A stretch of 64,000 nt of DNA, from assembly GCF_024756275.1 (NCBI RefSeq), contig NZ_JANUGQ010000002.1:372001-436000 (forward strand), written 5' to 3'. Source of the stretch: Streptomyces pyxinae (GTDB lineage: Bacteria; Actinomycetota; Actinomycetes; Streptomycetales; Streptomycetaceae). The notes beneath the pieces were generated by a model. The model made no database searches. It had not been told where the DNA came from and saw only the letters and a list, made by a program, of their open reading frames with translations. This document shows, one piece after another, positions 35,214 through 45,700 of this stretch (the stretch's first letter is position 1; the number at the start of each line of letters is the position of its first letter). The position numbers and the translations under genes are program-made.

Positions 35214-36095
35214 ATGGAGACACGCGGCATCACGGTCGGGGTGGACGGCTCGCCGGAGAGCCTGCGGGCGGTGGACTGGGCGGCCGCCGAGGCCGAGCGA
35301 CGGAAGGTGCCGCTCAGAGCGCTGCACGCCTGGCTGTGGCAGCCTCTCGATGTGGCGCCCGTGGTGGTGGAGGAGACCCGCGAACGGGTGTCGGCGGCCA
35401 TCCTGCGCCAGGTGGAGACCAGGCTGGCCGCCCGCCGGCCGCAGGTGTCGTTGCGTACGGAAGCGGTCGCCGAGCCACCCGTCCCCGCCCTGCTCAAGGC
35501 CGCCCAGGAGTCCGGCCTGCTCGTCCTGGGCAGTCGCGGCCACGGCGCCGTTCTCGGTTTTCTCCTCGGCTCCTACGGCCTGCAGGTCATCGCCTCGGCC
35601 ACCTGCCCGGTGGTCGCCGTACGGGAGGCCGGCCCGGACCGGGGAGAAGCGGCCACCGGCGAGGTGGTGGTGGGCCAGCAGGCCGGTGACGCCGACGACG
35701 CCGACAATGAGGTCCTCGCCTTCGCCTTCGGGTACGCGGCGCTGCACGGGGCGCGGGTGCGGGCGGTCCGCGCCTGGAACCTGCCGGTCCCCGACGCCTT
35801 CCGTCCCGCGGCGATGGAGCGGGCCGTCGAGGCCGCCGCCCTCGAACCGATGGAGCGGGCACGCCTCGCCGCCGCTGTGGCGCCCTGGCGGGAGCGCTAC
35901 CCCGGCGTCCCGGTGGTCGAGCACGTCGAGCTCGGAAACGCCGGGCAGGTCCTGCTGTCGGCGGCCGCCGGCGCCCGGCTGCTCGTCGTCGGACGGCGTG
36001 CCCGGCCGTACGCGCTGGGGGCGCGCATCGGCTCCACCGCGTACGCCGCCCTCCACCACGCCGGCTGCCCGGTCGCCGTCGTCCCGCACGACTGA
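35214..36095 (+). CDS. Universal stress protein, two UspA domains
   Basis: A 293-residue cytosolic protein made of two tandem UspA domains. Domain 1 starts ITVGVDGSPESLRAVDWAAAEA and has the ATP-binding loop LGSRGHGAVLGFLLGS. Domain 2 starts near residue 145 (GEVVVGQQAGDADD) and has VGRRARPYALGARIGSTAYAAL. In domain 2 the first strand lacks the usual Asp-Gly-Ser, so only domain 1 looks fully able to bind ATP. The ATG at 35214 follows GGGGAGG. Roles in stress or dormancy survival are known for the family, not shown here. Confidence 0.93.
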   Translation: METRGITVGVDGSPESLRAVDWAAAEAERRKVPLRALHAWLWQPLDVAPVVVEETRERVSAAILRQVETRLAARRPQVSLRTEAVAEPPVPALLKAAQESGLLVLGSRGHGAVLGFLLGSYGLQVIASATCPVVAVREAGPDRGEAATGEVVVGQQAGDADDADNEVLAFAFGYAALHGARVRAVRAWNLPVPDAFRPAAMERAVEAAALEPMERARLAAAVAPWRERYPGVPVVEHVELGNAGQVLLSAAAGARLLVVGRRARPYALGARIGSTAYAALHHAGCPVAVVPHD

Positions 36096-36138
36096 ACACG
36101 ACACGGACGGCCGGTGGCTGCCGCCATGGCACCCCGGG

Positions 36139-36762
36139 TCATCCCTCCCCGGTGGCGTGGGCCCGTGCCCTGACCCGTGCCGGGTACCACTTGGTGAACT
36201 TGATCGCCAGGACCAGCAGGATGACGGGGACGACCCAGTTGAGCCAGTCGTCCCCGCCCGTGGTGTGCAGGGCGATCAGTCCGAGGACGGCGGTGACCAG
36301 GAAGACCGCCGCCCATACGGCGGTGATCACCCGGTTGGTGCGATGGAAGCCGGGGCTGTCCCACAGTTCCCGGGGCACCGACTCCCGCGCGTACTGCTCG
36401 GTGAAGGGGACGGTGGCCAGCGAGGCGAGGGCGACCACCGCGAGGACACCGTTGGACAGCACCTGGGCATAGGTCTCCAGCCAGACGAGGTCCTGGCGGT
36501 CGAGGGCGAACCCGAGCAACCAGACCACGCCGAAGAAGAGGATGCCGGCCACGTTGAGGACCTTGGCCGTGCCGTGCCGGAAGTCGGGCAGGCTGAGCAC
36601 CACCGAGGCGACGAACGCGGTGAAGGCGGCGAGCTTCCAGGTGCTGGGGCCGGCGATCACATCGAAGATGATCCAGGGCGCGAAGCTGATGAGGATGCCG
36701 CCGTGCGGGCCCGGTGGACGGGTGGAGTGCGCGCTGCGGGTCCGTTCGTGGGTGTGGGCCAT
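36139..36762 (-). CDS. Multi-pass membrane protein, function unknown
   Basis: A 207-residue protein with about six hydrophobic helices, for example AAFTAFVASVVLSL, VAGILFFGVVWLLGFAL, LAVVALASLATV, VWAAVFLVTAVLGLIAL and VVPVILLVLAIKF. The first helix begins SFAPWIIFDVIAGPSTWKLAAF, similar in feel to SPW-repeat proteins but without two clear SPW boxes. The C-terminus is short and basic. It is convergent with the universal stress protein gene. No enzymatic motif is seen. Confidence 0.8.
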   Translation of the reverse strand: MAHTHERTRSAHSTRPPGPHGGILISFAPWIIFDVIAGPSTWKLAAFTAFVASVVLSLPDFRHGTAKVLNVAGILFFGVVWLLGFALDRQDLVWLETYAQVLSNGVLAVVALASLATVPFTEQYARESVPRELWDSPGFHRTNRVITAVWAAVFLVTAVLGLIALHTTGGDDWLNWVVPVILLVLAIKFTKWYPARVRARAHATGEG

Positions 36763-37079
36763 GAGTGCCTCCGACGCGGGCCGGGAAACGGAGCTGCCCT
36801 TTCATGCTGCGAGCCCGACCCCCCTCCCCGCATCCCAGCCCGTGGATCATCCCGCACCACCGCGCCCGCGACCTGCCCGCCGGCCGCCGAGTGCCGCCTG
36901 CCCGCCGGCCGGCCGAACGCGGCCTTCAGGACCGGACGGCGGCGCGTGAGCGCCTGTCTCGTCAACATGACGAGAACGGCCCGGTCCACCGGGCCGGACG
37001 CCGAGCCGGTATCCCGCCGTCGCCAGGCGTTCGCGGACCTCGTCAGCGCCACCCGGCAGGACCGGCCCTGGGGCCGCTC

Positions 37080-37433
37080 TCCTCCCCGAAAGCGAGACAA
37101 CACCACGTTGTCCGGTCCGACCTCGGCCGCTGCCGCCCGGGCGTCGGGCGCCGGGCGTGCGCGCCGGGCATCACCGCCCGGGAAGCCGACCGCGCCGAGT
37201 TCGGGGGAGAACGCCTGGCGGCGGCCTGTCGCCGCCTCCTCGAAGTCCCGGCGCGACGGTTCCGGTTCGTTCGAGGACGACTGGGGCGGTGGCGGCGGAG
37301 CTCGGTGGCACCGCCGGTTCTGTCAGTCGTCACCTGCGCGGTGCGTTCGGCATCACCGAGCGGACCGGCATGCGCCACCTCGGCGCGGCCCACCCGGAAC
37401 ACACCGCCAAGCTGCGCCGGCGGCCCGCCTGTT
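37080..37433 (+). pseudogene. Frameshifted remnant with C-terminal HTH
   Basis: One frame reads AEFGGERLAAACRRLLEVPARRFRFV and then loses sense. The next frame continues with AAELGGTAGSVSRHLRGAFGITERTGMRHLGAAHPEHTAKL, an HTH-like helix pair. The two halves join into one plausible C-terminal segment with a frame change near 37290. I recall similar tails in Streptomyces DNA-binding proteins but cannot name the family. Upstream, 36763-37080 shows nothing clear. Confidence 0.45.
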
Positions 37434-38420
37434 TCAGCTCTGAATCGTGGCGAGCCAGTCGGTCAGCAGGCTGTTGACCTCGTCTGGGCGTTCCTGCTGG
37501 ATCCAGTGGCCGCAACCTTCCAGGAGGTGGGAGGCCGACAGGCGGGGGAGGGTGGTGGGGTGGGCGTCGATGGCGTCGGCCATCCAGGTGGTGGAGGCGT
37601 CCAGTGCGCCGCCGATGAACAGGGACGGCTGCTTGATCGGGGCGCCGTGGTGGGGGGCGAGGTCTTCCCAGTCGCGGTCCAGGTTGCGGTAGCGGTTGAG
37701 TGCGCCGGTCAGGCCGGTGCGCTCGAACTCCCCGGCGTAGACGTCGAGATCCTCCTCGCTCAGCCACGCCGGGAGCGGGCCGGCGGGGAAACGGTCGCGC
37801 AGCTGACAGCCCGGGGCGACGAAGTGCGGGTCGGGTTCGCCGTCGGCCGGCATGGTGCCGGCGGACAGGGCCGCGTAGAAGCCGGCGAGCCAGCCCCGGA
37901 CGTCGGGCTCGATCTCCGCCTCGGCGCGGCCGGGCTCCTGGAAGTAGGAGACGTAGAACTCCTGCTCGGGGCCGCCGATCCGGTCGAAGATGTCGGTGGG
38001 GCGGGGACCGCCGGGCGGTGCGTAGGGGACGCTCAGCAGGCCGACGGCGTGGAAGACTCCGGGGTGGAGCAGGGCGGAGGCGGCGGCGATGTTGGAGCCC
38101 CAGTCGTGGCCGACGATCACCGCGCTCTCCTCGCCGAGGGCGCGCACGACGGCGACGTTGTCCTCCACCAGGTCGGGCATTCGGTAGGCGTCGGTCGCGG
38201 CGGGCTTGGAGGAGCGGCCGTAGCCCCGCACGTCGATCGCCACTGCCCGGTACCCGGCCGCGGCGAGGGCCGGGAGCTGACGGCGCCAGGAGTACCAGGA
38301 CTCGGGGAAGCCGTGCACGAGCAGGACCAACGGGCCGGTGCCCTGCTCTACCAGGTGCAGCCGCCCGGCCGGGGCCTCGACGGTGCGGTGGCGGGGTGCG
38401 GCGGTCGGCTCGGATCGCAT
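37434..38420 (-). CDS. Alpha/beta-hydrolase, epoxide-hydrolase type
   Basis: A 328-residue cytosolic hydrolase. The motif HGFPESWYSWRRQLPALA (HGFPxxW oxyanion loop), VIDVRGYGRSSKP, nucleophile VGHDWGSNIAA (GHDWG, Asp nucleophile), and the final GCGHWIQQERPDEV (catalytic His) are the signature of soluble epoxide hydrolases, which open epoxides to diols through an Asp ester. Two cap-domain tyrosines are plausible in EQEFYVSYFQ and LNRYRNLDRDW. The ATG at 38420 with GAGGAG upstream is preferred over the 38459 start. Confidence 0.9.
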   Translation of the reverse strand: MRSEPTAAPRHRTVEAPAGRLHLVEQGTGPLVLLVHGFPESWYSWRRQLPALAAAGYRAVAIDVRGYGRSSKPAATDAYRMPDLVEDNVAVVRALGEESAVIVGHDWGSNIAAASALLHPGVFHAVGLLSVPYAPPGGPRPTDIFDRIGGPEQEFYVSYFQEPGRAEAEIEPDVRGWLAGFYAALSAGTMPADGEPDPHFVAPGCQLRDRFPAGPLPAWLSEEDLDVYAGEFERTGLTGALNRYRNLDRDWEDLAPHHGAPIKQPSLFIGGALDASTTWMADAIDAHPTTLPRLSASHLLEGCGHWIQQERPDEVNSLLTDWLATIQS

Positions 38421-38733
38421 GGGGGACTTCTCCTCGGTTCGCGGGCGGCCGGTACCCATTGATCATGCGGCGCGGCGGCCACTCGGCGCGATCGGCGTTG
38501 CCATTCCGGCAAAGTCGCGGGGACAGGGCGGTGTTGCCGCCGCCCCGGCACGTCGGTGGCCCGCACCCCCACAAGGACGTCCTGCCTGCCGTCGCGGAGC
38601 CGGCCGGCGCCGACCCCGCCCCCCCCGGGTGTCGCCGCCGCACCCCCGGCCCCCGCGGAGGGACGCTCCGGCTCCTGCTGAGGGACGGACGGTCCGGCCG
38701 GGTACCGGGTCCCGGCCGGCGGAGGATGTCGGG
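38421..38733. other. Intergenic region, nothing recognised
   Basis: 313 bases between the hydrolase start and the methyltransferase stop on the same strand. Poly-C near 38620 and short Arg/Pro frames only; no gene, RNA or clear hairpin. Confidence 0.4.
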
Positions 38734-39453
38734 TCAGGGGCGGCCGGCGACGTACCAGCGGGCGGGGAGTTGTACCGGGGAGCCATCGGGGCGGGTCTCG
38801 CTCATGGCGAGGGCGGTCGTGCCTTCGGCGAGGACGGTGAGGCCGCCCGCGCGCAGCAGGGCGGCGACTTCACCCTCGGCGACTTCGCCGGGGCGCAGGT
38901 CGTGTTCCTTGACACGGCGCAGTTTGGGGGAGGGGCCGCCGGGCTGCGCCGCGAGGGCGGAAATGACCTCCTTGGCCTCGCCGGTCGGTTCCAGGACCAG
39001 GGCGCGGCCGTGTGTGCCGGTCAGCCGGGCGACTGCGGCGGCCACCGCGGGTCGGTCCTCGGGGTCGCTCTGGTGCAGGACGGCCCGCATGTAGACGTTG
39101 GCGTCACCGAGGCGTTCGTGCAGGTCGCCGGCCTGGGCCGGGTCGGCGAGGTTGAGCTGTTCGTACGCGGCGGCGCCGTCCGGATCGGCGCGGCGGGCGT
39201 GGGCGACGGCGGCGGCGGAGAGGTCGACGCCGACGGCCCGGGCGAAGCGGGTGGCGAGGAAGCGGGTCTGGGTGCCGTTGCCGCACCCGAGGTCGGCGAT
39301 CGGGAGGGAGGGGTCGGCGTACGGGGCGAGGTGATCGAGGTCGCGCCGCGCTGTCAGGGCCGGGTCCGCGTCCCAGAAGGGTTCGCCCTGTTCGCCGGAG
39401 CTCTGCTCCCAGAAACCGTCCCAGCTGGTGCGGTAGCGGTCGGACACGGTCAT
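38734..39453 (-). CDS. Class I SAM-dependent methyltransferase
   Basis: A 239-residue protein with the Rossmann SAM site IADLGCGNGTQTRFLA (motif I), VGVDLSAAAVAHARR (acidic loop), a middle strand ANVYMRAVLHQSD, and ALVLEPTG. N-terminal RYRTSWDGFWEQS is typical of the Streptomyces family members annotated only as class I methyltransferases. There is no substrate clue: neighbours are a hydrolase and a VOC protein. The ATG at 39453 follows GAGGAG. Confidence 0.88.
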   Translation of the reverse strand: MTVSDRYRTSWDGFWEQSSGEQGEPFWDADPALTARRDLDHLAPYADPSLPIADLGCGNGTQTRFLATRFARAVGVDLSAAAVAHARRADPDGAAAYEQLNLADPAQAGDLHERLGDANVYMRAVLHQSDPEDRPAVAAAVARLTGTHGRALVLEPTGEAKEVISALAAQPGGPSPKLRRVKEHDLRPGEVAEGEVAALLRAGGLTVLAEGTTALAMSETRPDGSPVQLPARWYVAGRP

Positions 39454-40255
39454 CAGGGCTCCTCGCGGTGTGCGGTGCGCGGTGTGCGGTGTGCGGTGGG
39501 TCGGGGTTTGCCGTGCCTGGTGAGTACCCGGTGGGCGGCCGGGCTAGCCTCCGGGGAGGGGTGAGGGAAGTGGTGTCACACAGCGGGGTATGACTTCGTC
39601 GCCGGGCCACCGCGCCGGGAGGGCCGCAGGGGCGTGGGGCTGCGGCGCAGGGGCCGGAGGACGCACGCGGCCGGGGCGCCGTGCGATCTCCACGGGGCGG
39701 GCGGGGCGCACGCCGGCGCGGACGGCGCCCGGGGCAGGCACCGGGCCCGGTCCGGGCCGGACAGGGCCGGACAGGGCTTCTGACGACCCCGCTCGCCTCG
39801 TCCCGCCCGCGAGAGAACCCATGAACCTGCGGGCCGCCAACGGCGGTGGGTGGTGAAGCGCCGGCTGGAGCTCTCCCCGGCCCGTGTCCGTGAGAGGGTC
39901 GCCGGCCGTCGGCGGCCCACCAGGGCTCCATAGCCCGCTGCCCCGGCGGAGCCGGTGGCCGCCTACCGGGGGGAGTGGCTCCGGGATGTCCGGTGGTCGC
40001 CGCCTCGAGTCCGTCTCCGGTCGATTGCCGGGTGCCGGAGCACACCACGGTCGGGTCGGACGCGCGGGCCCGCCGGCTGCCGGCCGAGAGTGCGCTGGAG
40101 GAGTGTCCGTGGTGTCGGCCCGTCGTGCGCTCGGGGACCCGGTCCGGGGGCGGCCGCGTACCGTGGGTGCGCCGGCCGGCGCTCGGGCCCGTGTTTTCGC
40201 TCGTCGTGGCCGGGTCCGTCGTTCCGCGGGACGACGGGGTCTCGGTGACGAGCAC
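39454..40255. other. Intergenic region with short tandem repeats
   Basis: About 800 bases. Immediately upstream of the methyltransferase start is a run of GTGCG/GTGTGCG units (about 39468-39500). The rest has open frames in several directions but none with coding character or a good ribosome site. No gene is called. Confidence 0.45.
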
Positions 40256-40696
40256 TCAGCGCAGTTGCTCGGCCAGCCCGACGATGATGCCCTCCGGGCC
40301 GCGGAGGTAGCAGAGCAGATAGCTGTCCTCGAACCGGGCGATCTCGCCCACGAGTTCGGCACCGTGGGGGCGCAGGCGGTCAACGGTGTCCTCGATGTCG
40401 TCGACGGAGAACATGACGCGGTGCGTGCCCAGAACATTGTGCGGACGGTTGCGCGGTCCGGCGCTGATCACCGCCGGGTGGTGGTACTTCGCCAGCTCGA
40501 GCCGGCTGTGACCGTCCGGGGTGCGGAGCATCGCGATATCACAGCGGACGCCGTCGAGTCCGGTGCACTGGTCGGCGAAGAGGCCCCCGACCTCCGCTCT
40601 GCCTTCCAGCTCCATGCCGAGTTCCACGAAGAACGCGATGGCGGCGTCCATGTCCTCGACGACGATGCCGACATTGTCCATCCGCTGGATCGCCAT
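40256..40696 (-). CDS. VOC-family (glyoxalase/bleomycin-resistance-like) protein
   Basis: A 146-residue protein made of two beta-alpha-beta-beta-beta modules: residues 1-70 (RMDNVGIVVEDMDAAIAFFVELGMEL) and 85-146 (THRVMFSVDDIEDTVDRLRPHGAELVG, then YLRGPEGIIVGLAEQL). Metal-ligand positions typical of the fold are an N-terminal Asn/His, a central Glu (RLELAKY) and His92 in THRVMF, and a late Glu in GPEG. It may be an isomerase, dioxygenase or antibiotic-binding protein; sequence alone does not decide. The ATG at 40696 replaces a longer frame that starts at 40849. Confidence 0.9.
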   Translation of the reverse strand: MAIQRMDNVGIVVEDMDAAIAFFVELGMELEGRAEVGGLFADQCTGLDGVRCDIAMLRTPDGHSRLELAKYHHPAVISAGPRNRPHNVLGTHRVMFSVDDIEDTVDRLRPHGAELVGEIARFEDSYLLCYLRGPEGIIVGLAEQLR

Positions 40697-41588
40697 ACCG
40701 GTTCGTCCTTCTTCCTCGTGCGGCCGGTGGTGGCCGCTGATGTTCCCGGGAGGGAGCCGGCGGTACGTTCCCGGCGTCCGCGGGCCGCCGGCCTCCGGAA
40801 GTACTTCCGTCGCCGTGACACTCTCTCGGAACGGTGACTCCCGTCCCACGTCACGCTCCCTCCCCGACCTGCCCTCGCGAGGTACTCACACACTCACTCG
40901 GCTGGTTGTTCAACCGGTTCGCCGTGGTTGGGTGCCGGCCTTGTGGCGGGCCGGTCGCCGGTGTGCCCGGCTGCTGGCGAGAGCCGGCCCCACGGCCGTG
41001 GCGGAATGGGACCAGCGGTTCTTCGGACCCGGCGGGCGCCCGGGCCGGGTCGTGCGGGTTTCGGCGCACAGGGGTGAACCGGTCGCCGACCGGCCGGGGA
41101 ACCGGTCGCCGTGCGAAGGTTCCCGGACTCGCGCCGGGCCCGGGCCGGGTGTGCGCGCGGGCCCCGCCTGCCCCTCCCGCTCCGCGGCCTCCGGGTGACC
41201 GGGGCAGGCGGTGGAGACGGCCACCGCACCGTACCCGACGGGATCCTGTCCCGGATCCGCACCGGTGCCCCGTGGCCCGGCCCGCCGGGACTGCCGCGGC
41301 TGCCGGGAAACCGTCTGCGGGCGGCACCGGCGCCGGCCGGCGGAGCAGACCCGGGCCGGCCCCCACGGGCGGCCCGGACCGGCGCCGGCCGTGGGGACCG
41401 GTCGACTGGTCGATGATCGGCACCGACCCGGCGCCCTGTCGGGCCCGCCGGCCCGCGGCCGGCGCCCGCAGGCCCCGGCCGCAGGGCCCCGGAGAAAGGG
41501 ACGGCACCCCGGTGCCACCGCTGCCCCGGCGCCGTCACCGCGGCAGCGGTGCGCTGATGGCTCCGCCCGTGACCTGCCGGGACAGTGC
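40697..41588. other. Large intergenic region, no gene recognised
   Basis: 892 bases. Several overlapping frames are open because of extreme GC, but all are Pro/Arg/Gly noise. A palindrome GGTTGTTCAACC lies at 40904-40915. No hairpin terminator or RNA gene was found. Confidence 0.45.
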
Positions 41589-42422
41589 CTAGCAGGCGCG
41601 TCCGGTCACGACGCCGGTGGGCTGTGTGACGTTGACGAACTCGGTCGAGTAGTTGCCCCAGATGTCGGACGTGGTGATCGCGTAGACATTGGTCTGGTAC
41701 TCGACGTACACGGCCCAGGACTCACCCGGCTTGAGAGTGAGCTCGGTGTTGTAGGTCTCGGTGACGGTGGTGTTGAGCTGCGTGCCTATCTGGGCGGTGA
41801 GCAGCTGGAGCGCCGTCGCCGAGATATTGGTGCTGGTCTGGGAGGAGACCGTGTAGGTCAGCCCCCGGCTGTACTTGGCCTCGACGGAGGTGGACTGGTT
41901 GCGGTAGCACTTCCCGCGCTCCTCCCACACCCTGCCCCGGCTGTGCACGGTGACCAGGGGGCCGGACCCGCTGAGACCGCCCCCATGGGTCGTCGGGATG
42001 CCGGGAGTGGCCGGGGCGGACGGGCGGGTGGCGTGTCCGGTGACCACGACCTCGGGCAGGGTCGCGTCGATGGGCTGGCCGATCGGCCCGTCCACGATCT
42101 CCACCCCCGGGCCTCCGGGATCGGACGGGACGTTCCCGGGGTCGCCCGGCTCTCCGGGGTCGCCCGGGTCGCCCGGATCGTCACTCCAGTCGCCGCTGCC
42201 GTCTCCGCCGTCTCCGCTGCCGCCTTCGCCGCCCCAGTCGCCACCGCCCCAGTCACCGCCGCCCCAGTCGCTGCCGCCGCCGCCCTCGTCGCCCGTGTCC
42301 TCGTCCGAGCACAGGGTGGAGCCGCCGCAGGCGTAGGCGGTGAAGGGGACGGCCGCGGCCGGAACGGCGGTGAAGACGACGGCGCCGAGTACGGCCGTCG
42401 CCGTCATGGATCTCAACTTCAC
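41589..42422 (-). CDS. Secreted Gly/Asp-rich protein with a Ser/Thr-rich beta tail
   Basis: A 277-residue protein. A signal peptide (LRSMTATAVLGAVVFTAVPAAA) leads to a low-complexity part: GGGDWGGGDWGG, then collagen-like DPGDPGDPGEPGDPG (about 45-105). The last 110 residues are Thr/Ser-rich with alternating hydrophobic/polar pattern (TYTVSSQTSTNISATALQLL, TVTETYNTELTLKPGESWAVY), a pattern reminiscent of aerolysin/ETX-MTX2 pore-forming proteins. That resemblance is by eye only. Cys in KCYRNQ and the C-terminal GRAC may pair. Start: GTG 42422 with GGGAG. Confidence 0.78.
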   Translation of the reverse strand: MKLRSMTATAVLGAVVFTAVPAAAVPFTAYACGGSTLCSDEDTGDEGGGGSDWGGGDWGGGDWGGEGGSGDGGDGSGDWSDDPGDPGDPGEPGDPGNVPSDPGGPGVEIVDGPIGQPIDATLPEVVVTGHATRPSAPATPGIPTTHGGGLSGSGPLVTVHSRGRVWEERGKCYRNQSTSVEAKYSRGLTYTVSSQTSTNISATALQLLTAQIGTQLNTTVTETYNTELTLKPGESWAVYVEYQTNVYAITTSDIWGNYSTEFVNVTQPTGVVTGRAC

Positions 42423-42737
42423 GGGTTCTCCCGGGTCGGGGTGATGAGCTGACGGCTCAGCAGTCTTCCCGGTGGCCCGGCCCCGCACAGCCGTAGAACT
42501 ACGCAACCGGCTACGCAGCGCGGAGTGCCGGCGGGACCGTCGGCATGCTCGGCGGTCCGGGTCCGTGCGGGCGCGCGATCTGTCCCGGAGCGAACCGTCG
42601 GCGGCGCCGAGTCGCTGTCAGTGCGGCGCGCTACTTTGGATCCGAAGTGAGGAGCGGGGGAGAGGTTTCCGAGACTGGCGTGCGGCCTCGCCGTGGCATT
42701 GCCCGGGGCGAGCAGCGGCCGCAGGGGGGAGGGGGTG
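42423..42737. other. Divergent promoter region
   Basis: 315 bases between the secreted protein and the LAL regulator. No perfect operator-like palindrome stands out. It must hold both promoters. Confidence 0.4.
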
Positions 42738-45700
42738 GTGTTCGTTGTGCCGTCACCGATGGCGGACGGTCCACCGGTGGGACGTGAGGCGGAGAGCGCC
42801 CGGCTCGCCCAGGTTCTGGACGGGCTGGAGCGCGGCCGGGGGGCCGTGGTCGAGATAACCGGTGAACCGGGCGCGGGCAAGACGCAATTGGCCTGCGGGC
42901 TGGCCGAGCAGGCCGCGCGGCGCGGGCTTCCGGTGATCTGGGCCCGCGCGCCCCGTTCGGGCGAGGGCCCCTTCCGGGTCTTCCGCGACACCGCGGGGCC
43001 GGCCGGGGCCGCCGAGGCGTCCGACCCGGCCGCCTGGTGCGAGCTGATCCGGCGGCGGGCCGCCGGTGGCGTGCTGTTGGTCGACGAGCTGCACCGGGCC
43101 GATCCGTCCTCGTTGGAGCTGGCGCTCCGGCTGATCCGCTCCTTTTCCTCCTCCGCTCCCTTCTCCGCTCCTTCTTCCTCGTCCTCGCCCCCGCCCTCCT
43201 CCCCGCCCTCGTCCCGCTCTGCCTTCGTACTGGTTCTGGCGCACCGGCCCCGGCAGAGTCCGCCGGCCCTGCTGGAGGCGCTCGATCTCGGTGTGCGGAC
43301 GGACCGGATCGTCCGGGTGGAGGCCGGCCCGCTGGACGTGGCGGCGGTGGCGGCCCTGCTCGACCGCTGGCGCCGGCCGGCCGGAGCGGTGGTGTACGGG
43401 GCCGGGGCGCCGGACGCGGACATGGCGCCCGCGCATGCGCTCCCGGGCGGGACGGGGGCCTCCGCGGCGGCCCTTCACACCGCGTCGAAGGGACTTCCGG
43501 GCTACCTGCGGCTGCTGGTCGCGGCCGGCTTCGATGCCGGGCTGTGGCCGGACCTGGCCGGCGGGGACGAGGATCGTCTGCTGCGTGAGGCGGCGCCGCT
43601 GCTCGCCGAGCTCGGCGAGCTGAGCGGACCGGCCCGGGCCGCCGCGCGGGCGGCGGCCGTGCTGGGCGGGATGTTCCGGCCGGCGGACGCCGCCCGGATC
43701 GCCGGGCTCGGCGCGCGGGAGGGCCTGGAAGCGTGCGCGGAGCTGGTCCGCGCGGACCTGGTGCGTCCGGCGGACCACGGCCAGCGGCTGGCGTTCCGCC
43801 ACCCGGTCGTCGGACAGGTCGCTCACGCCGAGTGCGAGCTGCCCTTCCTGCTGGACGCCCATCGGCGGGCCCTGCGGATCGCCGCCGAGCGGGGTGCCCC
43901 GGCCCTGGAGCGGGCCCGGCACGCCGAGCACCTGGTGCACACCGACGGGGCCGCCGCGGCTCGCGTGCTCGCCGAAGGAGCCGCGCAGACGGTCACCCGG
44001 GCGCCCGCGCTCGCGGCCCGCTGGCTGCGGCTCGCCCTGGACGCGCTGCCCGCCCGGGGCCGGGGGACCGGGGAGCGGGCCGCCTGGGAGCTCGCGCACT
44101 GCCGGGCGCTGATCGCCTCCGGACGTGTCCGGGAGGCCCGCGCCCGCGCCCATGACCTGCTGGCCGGGGGCGGCCCCTCTCTCACCGGGCGGGCCGGCGA
44201 CGGAGGCGCGCGGCCGGCCCCCGGGCTGCTGCTGCGGGCGTACGCGGTGTGCGCCGACGCGGAGCGGCTGCTGTGCCGCTACGAGGAGGCGGAGGCCATC
44301 GCCCGCGCCGGGATGGCGCTGCTGCCCCGGCCGCTGCCCGCCGTGCTGTCCGCCGAGGCCACCGAGCTGATCTACGAGTACGGGCTGGTGCACGTCCTGA
44401 GCGGCACCCACGACCGGATCCGGCCGCTGCTGCGGGAGGCCGCCCGGGCGCGGACCGAGGCCGGACCCTCCGCCTCGGTGGCCCTGGGCGTCCTCATCGC
44501 CTTCTGCGACGTCTTCTCCGGCGACATCGCGCGGGGAGCACCCGACGTGGCCCACTGCGCCGCGCTGGTGGACGCGTTGCCGGACGGTGTGGCCGGCCAC
44601 ACCCCGGACGTCCTCGCCCTGCTCGGCTGCGCGGAGCTGTACCTGGAGCGGTTCACGGACGCTCGCCGCCACCTCCAACGGGGTCTGGACGCCGCGACCG
44701 GCGGGGCGCACAAGCACATCCGCGCCCACCAGCTGCTGGGCCTGACCATGATCGACCAGTGGGCCGGCCGGCTCGACGAGGCGGAGCGCCGGGCCGCCGA
44801 GGCGGAGGAGCTGGCCCGCGCGGTCGGCGCGCCCGACGTGGTGACGCTGGCGACGGCGATGCGCGCCATGACGCTGGTCTGGGCCCGGGGGCGGCGGTAC
44901 GCCGGCGAGGCGGTCGCGCTCGCGGCACGGGCGGTGGACACCACCGCCCTCGGCCGGGGCTGGTGGGCCACCTCCGCGATCAGCCTGCTGGCCCACGCGC
45001 AGCTGCTCACCGGGGACGCCACCGGCTGCCTGCGGACGCTGCTGGACGGCGGGGGCGGTGAGGGCCTGCCGCAGGTGCAGCCCACCTTCCGTCCCTCGCT
45101 CCTCGCCCTGATGGCGACCGCCGCGCTGGCCGGCGGGGACGCCGAGGGTGCCGGGCGGTTGCTCGCCGACGCGGAGGCGGACGCCGGCCGGCTCGGCCTG
45201 CCGCTGCAGTGGGCGTGCGTCCACCGGGCCGGCGCCCAGCTGCGGTCGACACGCGGGGAGCACGCCGGGGCGCTGGAGCTGTTCGAGCGGGCCGCGGCGG
45301 GCTTCCGTGGCGGAGGGCTGCCCGTGCAGCACGCGTGGACGCTCATCGCCGCGGCCCCGGTGACCGCGGCGGTACGCGGTCCGGCCGCCGCGCTGGACGT
45401 CCTGGGGCGGGCCGGGGCCCTGGCCCGGCTCCACGGGGCGACCCTGGCCGTGGAGGAAGCCGAACGTGTTCGCGGCCGGCTCTGCGCGGACAGCCGCCCG
45501 GGCCGGGGCGCCAGTCCGACAGCGGGCCCCCGGACCGCGGATGCCCCCGCCACCGATCCCTCGGCCGTGGATCTCCGGTCCGCGTTGAGCGAGCGCGAGC
45601 GGGAGGTCGCCGATCTGGCCGCCACGGGACTGCGCTCCCGGCAGATCGCCGAACGCCTCTTCCTCAGCCACCGCACCGTCGACTCCCATCTGGGCAGCGC

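Noticed and set aside
40697..41588. A 252-residue plus-strand frame in the gap before the secreted protein
   Set aside because: Arg/Pro/Gly-dominated, no ribosome site, and several other frames are equally open.
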